A stretch of DNA of 64,000 nt from Lactiplantibacillus garii. GTDB lineage: Bacteria > Bacillota > Bacilli > Lactobacillales > Lactobacillaceae. Within the stretch, counting starts at the first letter, position 1; each line of letters begins with the position of its first letter. Below are positions 8,125 through 16,299 of the stretch, piece by piece. The notes beneath the pieces are model-generated. The model was not told the DNA's origin. It made no database searches and saw only the letters and a program-made list of their open reading frames with translations. The position numbers and the translations under genes were made by a program. The DNA lies in contig NZ_QWZQ01000005.1 in assembly GCF_003885105.1 (NCBI RefSeq), positions 26,068 through 90,067 of the forward strand. Reading direction: 5' to 3'.

Positions 8125-8547
8125 TTAACCGACCGCTTGCTGGTCGTCATCGTATAATTTTTGTTGAATTTCACGTAGTTCAGACTTACGCACTGAACGT
8201 GGCAAGAATGCCCGAATATCTTCTTCGTTGTAGCCAATCTGTAGCCGGCGCCCATCATAAATGATCGGCCGCTTTAACAGCTGGGGCTTTTCTACTAATA
8301 AATCTAACAGTTGGTTAAAACCAAGGTCAGACAAGTCGATGTGCAATGCTTTGAAAGCCTTAGAACGCGTTGAAACGATGTCCTCGAAGCCGTTTTCAGT
8401 GAGCCGGAGGATTTGTTTCAATTCATCGCGATCCAGAGGGTTAGCAATAATGTCGCGTTCATTGAAAGGAATGTTGTTAGCAACCAACCATGCCCGCGCA
8501 CTACGGCTTGACTTGCTAGATGTTGAATAATATAAGTTTACTGTCAC
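8125..8547 (-). CDS. Spx/ArsC-family regulator lacking the CxxC redox motif
   Basis: A 140-residue protein of normal Spx length with thioredoxin-like ArsC fold. The C-terminal signature RLQIGYNEEDIRAFLPR is clearly Spx. Spx binds the RNA polymerase alpha C-terminal domain and redirects transcription under thiol stress; its activity is switched by a CxxC disulfide at residues 10-13. Here that segment reads SSKSS: both cysteines are serine (residues 11 and 14) and the protein has no cysteine at all. So it cannot use the normal redox switch. Starts at a GTG with AGGAGG eight bases upstream, after two overlapping promoters. It is probably one of several Spx paralogues in the genome. Confidence 0.92.
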   Translation of the reverse strand: MTVNLYYSTSSKSSRSARAWLVANNIPFNERDIIANPLDRDELKQILRLTENGFEDIVSTRSKAFKALHIDLSDLGFNQLLDLLVEKPQLLKRPIIYDGRRLQIGYNEEDIRAFLPRSVRKSELREIQQKLYDDDQQAVG

Positions 8548-8585
8548 GATGAATTCCTCCTAAGTTTACAGTAAATGAATCTAAC

Positions 8586-8632
8586 ACTTACTTTTATATA
8601 GTAAGTATACGAGATTAGTCAAGAATAGTCAA
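8586..8632 (-). promoter_or_regulatory. overlapping promoters and inverted repeat of spx-like gene
   Basis: On the minus strand TTGACT (8627-8632), 17 bases, TATACT (8604-8609) is a strong promoter. A second TTGACT (8617-8622) with TATATA (8595-8600) overlaps it with a 16-base spacer. ACTTAC/GTAAGT (8586-8591/8601-8606) forms an inverted repeat over the -10 region and could be an operator. Confidence 0.65.
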
Positions 8633-8735
8633 GGTTTGTCAGAATATTTTTCTTGATTTATTTGTGACGATTATTTGACCATTTTGCTCACCCTTATCCG
8701 AATTAGACTAGCATCTTCGACCAAATTGGTGACGT

Positions 8736-8766
8736 ATAAAAACGGTACCTCCCTAGAGATACCGTT
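8736..8766 (-). terminator. terminator downstream of tRNA-Asn
   Basis: AACGGTA (8741-8747) pairs with TACCGTT (8760-8766); on the minus strand the hairpin is followed by TTTTAT, about 20 bases after the tRNA. Confidence 0.75.
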
Positions 8767-8787
8767 CAAAGTACTATACGACACTAA

Positions 8788-8859
8788 CTGCCCGGGCTGG
8801 GATCGAACCAGCGACCTCTTGATTAACAGTCAATTATTCTACCGCTGAACTACCGGGCA
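8788..8859 (-). tRNA. tRNA-Asn (GTT)
   Basis: A 72-nt cloverleaf: acceptor TGCCCGG/CCGGGCA with discriminator G, D-arm with AGCGGTAGA, anticodon loop CTGTTAA giving anticodon GTT, and T-arm GCTGG-TTCGATC-CCAGC. CCA is not encoded. It stands alone with its own terminator. Confidence 0.97.
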
Positions 8860-8957
8860 ATGACTATGTCTGTATTTATACACGCTTTTTAATTAAATTA
8901 CAACCTTTTATCAAACATTTTCAAATTATTTTCACATAATTAATAATCTAGCAATCC

Positions 8958-9743
8958 TCATAGTGGGTATAGGCCTAACCACGATAGCACATCAAAATCT
9001 TTTGGTTTTATCATTTTCAAAAGTGTATTTCTAATTTCACGTTCGCTTAAATTGGTTTCCAAATTAAAGTAATAGTCCCCCTGCTGATTTTGCATTGCTA
9101 ACCGCCAATTACCCAGTTCCGCCCAGGCCTCGGTATCGGGAACTTGCTGTTGGTGGCGGAAGACCACGTGAAAAGTCGGTTTCCACGTTCCCTTATCCTC
9201 ACCAGTGATCCGAATCAGACGGCAAACCTGCCCGTGAAATCGGCCGGCAGCGGTACCACAAATTACGATGGCCGCAACGATCATCCCGGCCCCTACGCCA
9301 AACGATCCCAGTAACAGGCTGGTCAGTAACGGCGTCGCGGTTAGCTTGGTACTGATCATCACTTCCACGCACATCAGTAACCAGATGCCCACGACCCAGC
9401 CGTTCATCCAGTTTAAGGCCACTTCGCGCGCCCGCCGGTAAACGGCCAAGCGGTAATGGTTGTCATCACTTACCACCCGTTGCGCCGTTTGGACTGAGGA
9501 ATAGGCCACCGCCATTTTACCGTTGTTAAACGTGAAGGTCGTCAACGGGTGAAAAACGTCCGCCATGGCCGTCAGCGTCGCCGGTCGCAAATATTCAGCG
9601 ACTACGGGCCGGGCGTCGGGAACGGCCTTAAATTGGTACGTCATCCCCTTGATACCCGTCAGTTGGTAACCACGCTGGGCCTGCCGATTCAACCACGCCG
9701 TTTCCGCGGCGGAACCCTTTAAAAAGAACCGTATTTTTTGCAT
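8958..9743 (-). CDS. DUF2812-family membrane protein
   Basis: A 261-residue protein. The first ~55 residues match the DUF2812 pattern: a charged start (QKIRFFLKGSAAETAWLN) then RGYQLTGIKG and YQFKAV. Two hydrophobic segments follow (about residues 115-135 and 140-165), so it is a two-pass membrane protein with both ends probably cytoplasmic. Family members usually sit next to a PadR-type repressor, but none is present here: the gene is alone between tRNA-Asn and glpK. A ribosome site (AGGAGGT) precedes the ATG. Function is unknown. Confidence 0.75.
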   Translation of the reverse strand: MQKIRFFLKGSAAETAWLNRQAQRGYQLTGIKGMTYQFKAVPDARPVVAEYLRPATLTAMADVFHPLTTFTFNNGKMAVAYSSVQTAQRVVSDDNHYRLAVYRRAREVALNWMNGWVVGIWLLMCVEVMISTKLTATPLLTSLLLGSFGVGAGMIVAAIVICGTAAGRFHGQVCRLIRITGEDKGTWKPTFHVVFRHQQQVPDTEAWAELGNWRLAMQNQQGDYYFNLETNLSEREIRNTLLKMIKPKDFDVLSWLGLYPL

Positions 9744-10061
9744 GTCGGGACCTCCTGCTAATTAGAATTAATTAATTGAATCCTAATTATATGCCGATTG
9801 GTCTATTTTACAAATATAACCACACCATCGTTCGACCGGGTTACAAACTGGCTAATTATGACTGTTATTAACCCAATAAGAATGTAACCCTTTTCTATAT
9901 TTCTCAATTGGTATAGTTCAATTTCATCAAAAATCCCGGTTTGACAAGGCTGGGCCCCTGTTTATTAAGTTTCTTATATTTATTCACAAATCCCGGTAAG
10001 CGTGCTAGTATCAATTCATAATACTTTCGTATATAAATATTACTTTTTGGAGGAATTGAAT
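9744..10061. other. intergenic region between DUF2812 gene and glpK
   Basis: AT-rich divergent upstream region. It contains the glpK promoter described separately. TATAGTTCAATTTCATC-type runs give no clear operator, and AAGCGTGC at about 9998 is only a poor cre match. Nothing else can be supported. Confidence 0.5.
9983..10011 (+). promoter_or_regulatory. glpK promoter
   Basis: TTCACA (9983-9988), 17 bases, TAGTAT (10006-10011), about 50 bases upstream of the glpK start codon. GGAGGAATTGAAT gives the ribosome site. Confidence 0.65.
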
Positions 10062-11573
10062 ATGCCTGCCGAATACATCATGGCCATTGATGAAGGCACC
10101 ACGAGTACCCGGGCCATCATCTTTAACCACGCGGGCCAAAAACTCGCCGACGCTCAACGCGAGTTTCCCCAATATTTTCCCCAGCCCGGCTGGGTCGAAC
10201 ACAACGCCAACGAAATTTGGAACGCGGTTTCTAGTACAATTGCCGACGTGCTAATTGAATCCGGAATCTTACCGAACCAAATTAAAGCGATTGGAATTAC
10301 TAACCAGCGTGAAACAACGGTCGTTTGGGATAAAAAAACGGGGCAACCCATTTACAACGCAATCGTTTGGCAGTCTCGCCAGACCGCGCCACTTGCCGAC
10401 CAGTTAGTTGAAAACGGTGCCGGTGAAATGATCCACCAGCGAACCGGTTTAGTCACCGACGCCTACTTCTCCGCAACTAAAATTCGGTGGATCTTAGACC
10501 ACGTCAATGGCGCTCAGGAGCGGGCCGAGCGGGGCGAACTGCTCTTTGGGACGATTGATACCTGGTTAGTTTGGAAATTGACCGGTGGCGTCACCCACGT
10601 CACCGACTACACCAACGCGAGCCGCACGATGCTCTTCAACATTCACGATTTACAGTGGGACCAAACCATTTTAGACCTACTCAACATTCCGAAGGCCATG
10701 TTGCCAACGGTGCGTTCGAACTCTGAAATTTACGGAACAACTCAGGATTATTTATTTTATAATTGCAAAGTTCCCATCAGTGGCATGGCCGGTGATCAGC
10801 AGGCCGCTCTGTTCGGCCAAATGGCGTTTGAACCCGGTATGGTCAAAAACACGTACGGGACCGGAGCCTTTACCGTGATGAACCTCGGTGAACAACCGCA
10901 ACTCTCCGACCATAATCTGTTGACCACGATTGCGTACGGTATCGACGGTCACGTCAGCTACGCGCTGGAGGGGTCGATCTTCGTTGCCGGCTCCGCTATC
11001 CAATGGTTGCGTGACGGCATGCAGTTAGTTCAGTCCGCGCCGGAGTCGGAAGCGCTCGCTAAACAGTCACATAATCACAACGAAGTTTACGTCGTTCCCG
11101 CTTTCACCGGCCTCGGTGCCCCTTATTGGGATTCTGATGCCCGTGGTGCCGTTTTTGGGCTTACCCGCGGTTCCACTAAGGCCGACTTCGTTAAGGCCAC
11201 CCTGCAGTCGCTAGCTTACCAATCCCGTGACGTCATCGACACGATGAAGCAGGACGCGCACATTGCGATGCCCATTCTGATGGTTGACGGCGGGGCGGCC
11301 CGTAACGACTGGTTAATGCAGTTTCAAGCCGACATTTCCAACGTCCAGATCAACCGTGCCGCGGACCTAGAAACGACCGCGCTCGGAGCCGCATTCCTCG
11401 CGGGGCTGGCCGTCGGTTATTGGCAGGACCTTGACGAAATTAAATCAATTCACCAATCCGGGGACGTTTTTAAACCCCAGATGTGCGCCGCGGAACGCGA
11501 CAACCTCTACACGGGTTGGCAAACTGCCGTCAAAGCCGCGCAGCTCTTTAAACACGACCCTTATCAGGGCTAG
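10062..11573 (+). CDS. glpK: glycerol kinase
   Basis: A 503-residue FGGY-family kinase that phosphorylates glycerol to glycerol-3-phosphate with ATP. Motifs seen: [14 protein letters not shown] (phosphate 1), [33 protein letters not shown] and [14 protein letters not shown]. The start is the ATG at 10062 with GGAGG ahead; the reading frame extends upstream but without a good ribosome site. In Gram-positive enzymes a histidine (His232 in enterococci, in a HFYG context) is phosphorylated by HPr to activate the kinase. The aligned residue here is Leu231 (YLFYN), so this control appears absent. No glpD or glpF is adjacent. Transcription ends at the terminator in the next repeat element. Confidence 0.96.
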   Translation: MPAEYIMAIDEGTTSTRAIIFNHAGQKLADAQREFPQYFPQPGWVEHNANEIWNAVSSTIADVLIESGILPNQIKAIGITNQRETTVVWDKKTGQPIYNAIVWQSRQTAPLADQLVENGAGEMIHQRTGLVTDAYFSATKIRWILDHVNGAQERAERGELLFGTIDTWLVWKLTGGVTHVTDYTNASRTMLFNIHDLQWDQTILDLLNIPKAMLPTVRSNSEIYGTTQDYLFYNCKVPISGMAGDQQAALFGQMAFEPGMVKNTYGTGAFTVMNLGEQPQLSDHNLLTTIAYGIDGHVSYALEGSIFVAGSAIQWLRDGMQLVQSAPESEALAKQSHNHNEVYVVPAFTGLGAPYWDSDARGAVFGLTRGSTKADFVKATLQSLAYQSRDVIDTMKQDAHIAMPILMVDGGAARNDWLMQFQADISNVQINRAADLETTALGAAFLAGLAVGYWQDLDEIKSIHQSGDVFKPQMCAAERDNLYTGWQTAVKAAQLFKHDPYQG

Positions 11574-11635
11574 GAAACCGAAAGTTACTTGGTTTGTGTG
11601 AACTGACTTTTCAGCACCATTACTACGAAAAATAA

Positions 11636-11816
11636 AGGAGGCTGTGACAAAAGTCACAGCCTCTGTTTTATCTCCGAACAATTATTGTCGAAACGGGTTT
11701 CAAAAGTCAGCGGGCTCCGCTTAACCACGTATGTCAAACAATCCAAACCCAGGATTATTCTCCATACGCCGTTAATGCTCACCCGCTAACCGACTTTTGG
11801 CACACTCTGCTTTTAT
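11636..11816 (+). repeat. short hairpin repeat, copy 2, including glpK terminator
   Basis: Terminator hairpin GAGGCTGTGAC-AAAA-GTCACAGCCTC (11638-11663) then T-rich tract, as in copy 1. The following inverted repeat (CAAAAGTCAGCGGG near 11701 with CCGACTTTTGG near 11790) carries an insertion of roughly 55 bases in its apical part compared with copy 1. It ends with CACACTCTGC. Confidence 0.85.
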
Positions 11817-11840
11817 CACGCACTTTTTTGCTATTGCGCT

Positions 11841-12593
11841 TTAATTTTTTAGTTCTGGCAAAAAGCCCTGACGCCGAACAACCTTCAAGAAATCCCGCCG
11901 CTTAGCCGCTGAGTGTAACGCTTCAGCGGTCATGTGGTCCAAGTGTTCATCACGGGCGTGACTGCTGCGTCCCTGGTAGTACGCGTGAAGCTGTTCATCA
12001 AACTGTCGTAAAGTTGCTTGGTAAGTCGCCGGTTCCTGATAATGATCCTTAAATAGGATTGCTGACAACGGTAAGCGGGGCTTTTTTTCCGGCCGTTCCG
12101 TTGGGTATCCGAGTTGTAACCCAAATACCGGCAACGTTAACGCCGGCAAGTGTAATAGATCAATCACGGCCTGCGTGTCATTATTAATGGACCCTAAAAC
12201 GACGCTGCCCAGTCCCAAACTTTCCGCTACCATGACCATGGCAGCCGTCATTAACGTGGCGTCCTCGATGCTCCCGGCAAAACGGTCAAATTCGGTCAAT
12301 GCGCGCTTAGTCGCCGCTCCGGGAACCAGACCGGCATTGCGGTGCTGATCCGCCAGAACAACTAGTAACCGCCCGTTTTCACCAACCGTCGGCATCGTGG
12401 TAATCTTGGCCAACGCCGCCCGTGCCGCCGGGTCCGTCACTTCAACTAAGCTGTACGCTTGTAAGTATTGGCTAGTTGGCATCTGCTGGGCCGCCGTAAT
12501 AATCCGTTCAAAAGTTTCATCCGTCACCGGCTGCGTGGTAAACGCCCGCTGGGTCCGATGAGCAGCTAAGGTCTCAATAACGCTTAAACTCAT
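11841..12593 (-). CDS. nitroreductase-family NAD(P)H-dependent FMN oxidoreductase (NfsA-like)
   Basis: A 250-residue protein of the NfsA/Frp branch of nitroreductases, which use FMN and NAD(P)H to reduce nitro compounds, quinones or flavins. Visible features: the N-terminal FMN phosphate site AAHRTQRAF (residues 10-18), the QMPTSQYLQAYS segment, the central GSIEDATLMTAAMVMVAESL helix, LGSVVLGSI, and GLQLGYPTERPEKKPRLPL, typical for the group. It starts with an ATG behind AGGAGG and overlaps the end of the upstream gene (12574-13017) by 20 bases, so the two are translationally coupled. Substrate is unknown. Confidence 0.9.
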   Translation of the reverse strand: MSLSVIETLAAHRTQRAFTTQPVTDETFERIITAAQQMPTSQYLQAYSLVEVTDPAARAALAKITTMPTVGENGRLLVVLADQHRNAGLVPGAATKRALTEFDRFAGSIEDATLMTAAMVMVAESLGLGSVVLGSINNDTQAVIDLLHLPALTLPVFGLQLGYPTERPEKKPRLPLSAILFKDHYQEPATYQATLRQFDEQLHAYYQGRSSHARDEHLDHMTAEALHSAAKRRDFLKVVRRQGFLPELKN

Positions 12594-13017
12594 TTATAAA
12601 TTCCTCCTGTTTGTGGCGTAGCTCCTTTGACCAGTCCGTTAATTGGGGTAACACGTCTAAATTTAAGTTAAAGACGATGCGCTCACAAACTTGGTCGATC
12701 TGAATGCTGCGAAATAGTGGGTACTGGATGCGCCCTTCGGCGGGGGTTACCACTAAACTAAGGTTAGTTAATTCGTCTAGTGCCGTTTCCAACAGCGTAA
12801 TTGTGCGCTGGGGAAAATACTCCCGTTGGAGCACCGGATCGTCCAGTGAACACCCGGTCAGCGTTTCAATTTCCCGCCGGGTCAAAAGCAAACTTTCCGA
12901 ATGTTCCAAAATCAAGCGGGTCAAAATACCGACGGTCAAACGCGATTCAAAGGCATTTCGAAAACGAAAGCGAGTCTGAAAGCGTTTTTGGATAAATTGT
13001 AATAACTGGTTGTTCAA
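12574..13017 (-). CDS. unknown protein coupled to nitroreductase
   Basis: A 147-residue soluble protein starting at TTG (13017) with AAGGGA upstream; there is no ATG near the N-terminus. It is rich in charged and aromatic residues (QKRFQTRFRFRNAF near the start), with segments such as LTRREIETLTGCSLDD that could form a helix-turn-helix-like bundle. No cysteine motif or membrane segment. Its stop overlaps the nitroreductase start by 20 bases, and it is probably the first gene of a two-gene operon. A regulatory role for the reductase is possible but is only an inference from position. Confidence 0.72.
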   Translation of the reverse strand: MNNQLLQFIQKRFQTRFRFRNAFESRLTVGILTRLILEHSESLLLTRREIETLTGCSLDDPVLQREYFPQRTITLLETALDELTNLSLVVTPAEGRIQYPLFRSIQIDQVCERIVFNLNLDVLPQLTDWSKELRHKQEEFINEFKRY

Positions 13018-13104
13018 TTACAGGTTCCCTTCTTAGTCTGCCCGGTTCACGAATCAAATTAAAAAACACCAGCGACAACTGATGCTTAACAAGCCCGTGC
13101 TGGA

Positions 13105-13413
13105 TTACCCAACGTGGTTTTCCTTCAAAATTAAGTTAACTTCTTCCTGCATTTCGGGAGTTTTAGTCCACTCTTCCCAGTGGTCCATCGATTCATCGGG
13201 AATCTCAAACGTCTCGTTAACGTACGCCTCGTACTTGGCAACGTGGGTCGAATGGGGAATGTTCAACTGTAAGATCCGTACTTCTTTAATAAAACCGCGT
13301 TCAGCGGCCAGTTCAGCCCGCCCGTTCATCAGCATGTTGCCGATTTCCATGTAAGCCGTCCCGTCGTTACGGGTAATTTCCTGAATTAAATCCAAAACTT
13401 CATGATTTTTCAA
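13105..13413 (-). CDS. small acidic protein of unknown function
   Basis: A 102-residue acidic protein, starting at TTG (13413) with GAGGGA six bases upstream. It is helical with many Glu residues (ESMDHWEEW, MQEEVNLILKEN) and has no signal peptide or membrane segment. It lies downstream of nothing obvious on its strand, since the segment to its right is non-coding. I do not recognise a family. Confidence 0.65.
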   Translation of the reverse strand: MKNHEVLDLIQEITRNDGTAYMEIGNMLMNGRAELAAERGFIKEVRILQLNIPHSTHVAKYEAYVNETFEIPDESMDHWEEWTKTPEMQEEVNLILKENHVG

Positions 13414-13520
13414 CTTGATCCCTCACTTCAGATTTTAGTATACCGACGCACGGAAAGCGTGTCAAAAAGTAGCCCCACCAACCCATGCGTTACCACTCAC
13501 GATTTCCCGTACCCACGTGA

Positions 13521-13570
13521 AAAAGTCCCGCTTACCATGCAACTGGGATCTTCTTATCACGGCAAGCGGG
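13521..13570 (-). terminator. hairpin with T-tract on minus strand
   Basis: CCCGCTTACC (13527-13536) pairs with GGCAAGCGGG (13561-13570). On the minus strand it is followed by ACTTTTTCAC. It lies downstream of repeat array 2, so any minus-strand transcript through the array would stop here. Confidence 0.5.
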
Positions 13571-13590
13571 TTGTTAATTTCTGAAAACTG

Positions 13591-13903
13591 GGTAAGTTGG
13601 GACTTGGTTCGGGACGGCAACAGCATGATGCCCTAACCGCTCAACTTACCTTAATTGCCGAAACGTGTTCCGGTTCGACTGGCGATTCCGGTTAGCTACG
13701 TAGCCAGCATTATGCCCAAACCGCATAATACTGCCTACTAGGCTAATCCTCGTCTCCAACCCGTCGAAAACTTCACACTCTATCGAAACGTGCTCAGGTC
13801 AAGCTGGGGTTGTGGTTAGCTACGTCACCAGCATTATGCCCAAACCGCATAATACTGATGACTAGGCTAATCCTCGCCCCAACCCGCTTGAACTTCACAC
13901 TCT
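13591..13903. repeat. covarying hairpin-repeat array 2
   Basis: A shortened unit (13591-13657; ends GGTAAGTTG/CAACTTACC pair) and two full units (13659-13781 and 13784-13903). The full units match array 1 unit for unit: the first has TTCGAC/GTCGAA, the second TCAAGC/GCTTGA stems. The apical helices differ in a paired fashion from array 1. The array ends (CACACTCTAC) at the A-run that is the T-tract of the minus-strand terminator at 13904-13933. Confidence 0.87.
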
Positions 13904-13933
13904 ACAAAAAACCACTATCCAAAGATAGTGGTC
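13904..13933 (-). terminator. terminator of candidate small RNA
   Basis: ACCACTATC pairs with GATAGTGGT around a short loop; minus-strand T-run follows directly and touches the end of repeat array 2. Confidence 0.85.
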
Positions 13934-13981
13934 GGCATAAGAGAGAAAGAGAATTGATTAGAAGGTAACTAAATACCTTAC
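13906..13981 (-). ncRNA. candidate ~75-nt small RNA under cre/CcpA control
   Basis: On the minus strand a promoter (TTGACA, 17 bases, TATCCT) predicts a start near 13981. The transcript would contain a small hairpin (AAGGTA...TACCTT), a pyrimidine-rich single-stranded linker (CAATTCTCTTTCTCTCTTATG) and a strong terminator stem (ACCACTATC/GATAGTGGT) with a T-tract at about 13906-13911. There is no start codon with a ribosome site inside it. The C/U-rich linker is complementary to AG-rich ribosome sites, as in other Gram-positive regulatory RNAs. Identity as an sRNA is inferred. Confidence 0.55.
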
Positions 13982-13987
13982 AAACTA

Positions 13988-14016
13988 AGGATAAGCGAAA
14001 TTGTAAGCGTTGTCAA
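13988..14016 (-). promoter_or_regulatory. promoter with overlapping cre site
   Basis: TTGACA (14011-14016), 17 bases, TATCCT (13988-13993) on the minus strand. TTGTAAGCGTTGTCAA (14001-14016, plus strand) fits all 16 positions of the cre consensus WTGNAANCGNWNNCAW and covers the -35 box and spacer. CcpA binding here would repress. Confidence 0.7.
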
Positions 14017-14195
14017 CAGTAAGTCAAAATAAATGGATAAATTATTTAAATTTAATTTTGTTTATCATTCACAAATTTATAAAACCCGTTTTCCACGTTT
14101 CAATACCGACCTGACGCTATTTAAGCGGCCTATTCGCCCTTTGCAGTTTTGTAAGTTCACCTTATTATTTACTATTTAACGCAAATCGCGTGCAC
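14017..14195. other. AT-rich gap, no gene seen
   Basis: Low G+C sequence between the candidate small RNA promoter and the terminator of the teichoic acid genes. No reading frame with a ribosome site and no clear structure. Confidence 0.5.
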
Positions 14196-14236
14196 CAAAA
14201 AACGTAACCACCGAATCAAGTGATTACGTTTTTTTA
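14196..14236 (-). terminator. terminator of the minus-strand teichoic acid genes
   Basis: AAACGTAA and TTACGTTT pair around a 16-base loop, with A- and T-runs on both sides (bidirectional in form). Confidence 0.75.
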
Positions 14237-14259
14237 TGATGATTATTTCGTGAAATTTA

Positions 14260-16284
14260 TTAGTGCTGGGTTTCAATCTGGTGCACCACGTAGTTGACAA
14301 CTTTTAGGGAGGCCAATCCGTCATTAATGGCACAGAAGCGTTCGTAAAATTTCTGGAACTTCGGGTCGTTACTCATATCCGGTTGCTGTAAGTACTCCGC
14401 CACCCCGTTTAATAGGTCCGGCTCGTTCTGGGCAATTTTACCCGGCAGGTCTTTCTCATAATCGAGATAGAAGCCCCGTAACTCGTCCTTATACAGGTGA
14501 TAATCGTACGGATAAAAGAGAATGGGCCGCTGCAAATAGGCGTAGTCGAAGAACACACTCGAATAGTCGGTGATCAACAGGTCCGACACTAGGTACAATT
14601 CCGAAATGTTCGGGTAACTCGAAAGGTCGTACACAAAGTCACCGTACGCCGAAACGTCTAGCGCGTTAGAAATGAGGTAGTGCATCCGTAAAATTAAAAC
14701 GGTGTCTTCCCCGAAACGTTGTTGGAAATCATCCAAGCTGAACGGTAATTCAAAGGTGTACTTTCCCTTCTCCGCAAACTGGTTATCCCGGTAAGTAGGC
14801 GCGTACATGACGACCTTTTTATCTAAGGGAATGTTTAACTTCTGCTTGATTGCCGTAATGTCGTCCGCCGTTGAATTGATCAACTCGTCGTTACGCGGAT
14901 AACCAACTTTTAAGATCTGGTTTTTAAACCCAAACGCCGAACGGAAAATTTGGGTCGAATAGTCGTTAGGACTGATCAACGCGTCCCAACGATTGGCTTC
15001 CTGCACAAAGTTACGGTGGTACGCCGCCGTATTCGTCCCCGGCATCGTGACGTTTTCAATGTCTAAGCCCAGTTTTTTCAACGGGGTCCCGTGCCACGTT
15101 TGGACGTAAGTTAAGTACTTGGGTTTCTTGACCCAGGCCGGAAAACGGGCGTTACTGATCCAGTACTGGGCCTTTTCCATCGTCCGAACCCACATGGTCG
15201 TGCGCCGCACAATGTACGGGATGTCGTTAGCTTTACAATACGGAACTGTCTCCCGTTCGACCGACCAGATGAAACGGAAACCGGGGTACAACTTCTTAAA
15301 CATCTGATAAATGGCTAACGGACTGTCACTGACCTGCCGACCGCCAAAGCTTTCAAAAATGATGGTTGTCGCGTCAAACGGCCGGTGCCCCTTTTTAAAC
15401 AACCATTTCATGTAGCGGGTGTTGACCTTTTGGTTTAACCGGTGCACCACGTTTTTAACCCGACCAGCTTTACGCCCAACTGCGGCCACCTTGGCACTCA
15501 GCGGGACGGGCGGGACCGTCTCAACGGCAATGCCGTTATTAAACGTTTTGCTGATTCGAACGACTTGCCCCCCACTTTGAACCTGGGACACACGCTGACC
15601 AGCCAGTGGTCGGGCCAAAATGACCCGTTGGCGCACGTGTTGCTGGCCAAAGTCGTACTCAATGTAGACGTTAAAGGGCCCGTTTTCCGTTAAATTATCT
15701 ACCGGTACCGTAATTGAGAAAATGCCCCGCAACAAGTCGGTCGTATCACTATATTGATAAACCGTCTGCGTAGCGTGATTTTCCAAGAACAACGTCTGGT
15801 TGACCAGTGGTTCGCCGTTGATGGAGCTGTACCCGGTCACCGTTAACCCGTCCTGCGTTAAGTTAATACTATTAATTGCGAAGTCCGTACGCGTCTGCTG
15901 GGTATGAATATCAAACAGCGCGTGGTCCTGCGCGTCGGAGTTAAACTGAAAATAACTGTCTAACGTTAACTGGTGCCGGTCAGAAACGTACTCACTTTCA
16001 ACTTGTAACAGGTAGTGCTGGTCTTCAACGTTAAACGTAAAGTACATTTCCCACGAAAATTCACTCTGACCCGGTTGTTCAAAGGTGAATTTTTGTGCGT
16101 CAATCGTAAGTCTAACCATGTTATTGCGGACTCGCCGGTGAATGGGAATACACAACGAGGTCAACGCGTTTTTTTCCATAAAAATCATTGCGAGGTTTTC
16201 AACCGCGAAGGGGACGTCAATTAATTCGAGTTCTAACGACTGCTTGCCCTTTTTGGGATGAACGCCTGATAAAATTGCACGCAT
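14260..16284 (-). CDS. CDP-glycerol glycerophosphotransferase (TagF/TarF family)
   Basis: A 674-residue peripheral membrane enzyme that polymerises or adds glycerol-3-phosphate from CDP-glycerol to the teichoic acid chain. The N-terminal ~280 residues are a less conserved domain. The C-terminal ~380 residues are the Glyphos_transf domain: ESFGGRQVSDSPLAIYQMF, YVQTWHGTPLKKLGLDIENV, SPNDYSTQIFRSAF, YAPTYRDN, LLITDYSSVFFDYA and PILFYPYD. The TWHGTP histidine and the DYSSV segment are catalytic hallmarks. It lies 15 bases after the 286-residue unknown gene and downstream of tagD1, forming one minus-strand unit. Its length is that of TagF polymerases with an accessory N-terminal domain. Exact step (primase or polymerase) cannot be fixed. 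Confidence 0.9.
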   Translation of the reverse strand: MRAILSGVHPKKGKQSLELELIDVPFAVENLAMIFMEKNALTSLCIPIHRRVRNNMVRLTIDAQKFTFEQPGQSEFSWEMYFTFNVEDQHYLLQVESEYVSDRHQLTLDSYFQFNSDAQDHALFDIHTQQTRTDFAINSINLTQDGLTVTGYSSINGEPLVNQTLFLENHATQTVYQYSDTTDLLRGIFSITVPVDNLTENGPFNVYIEYDFGQQHVRQRVILARPLAGQRVSQVQSGGQVVRISKTFNNGIAVETVPPVPLSAKVAAVGRKAGRVKNVVHRLNQKVNTRYMKWLFKKGHRPFDATTIIFESFGGRQVSDSPLAIYQMFKKLYPGFRFIWSVERETVPYCKANDIPYIVRRTTMWVRTMEKAQYWISNARFPAWVKKPKYLTYVQTWHGTPLKKLGLDIENVTMPGTNTAAYHRNFVQEANRWDALISPNDYSTQIFRSAFGFKNQILKVGYPRNDELINSTADDITAIKQKLNIPLDKKVVMYAPTYRDNQFAEKGKYTFELPFSLDDFQQRFGEDTVLILRMHYLISNALDVSAYGDFVYDLSSYPNISELYLVSDLLITDYSSVFFDYAYLQRPILFYPYDYHLYKDELRGFYLDYEKDLPGKIAQNEPDLLNGVAEYLQQPDMSNDPKFQKFYERFCAINDGLASLKVVNYVVHQIETQH

Positions 16285-16299
16285 TAAAAACGCCCCTTT

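Noticed and set aside
9998..10012. cre site upstream of glpK (AAGCGTGCTA)
   Set aside because: Several conserved cre positions are missing; much weaker than the full match at 14001-14016.
13402..13584. 60-residue plus-strand open frame
   Set aside because: No ribosome site; it overlaps the start of the minus-strand protein and a hairpin.
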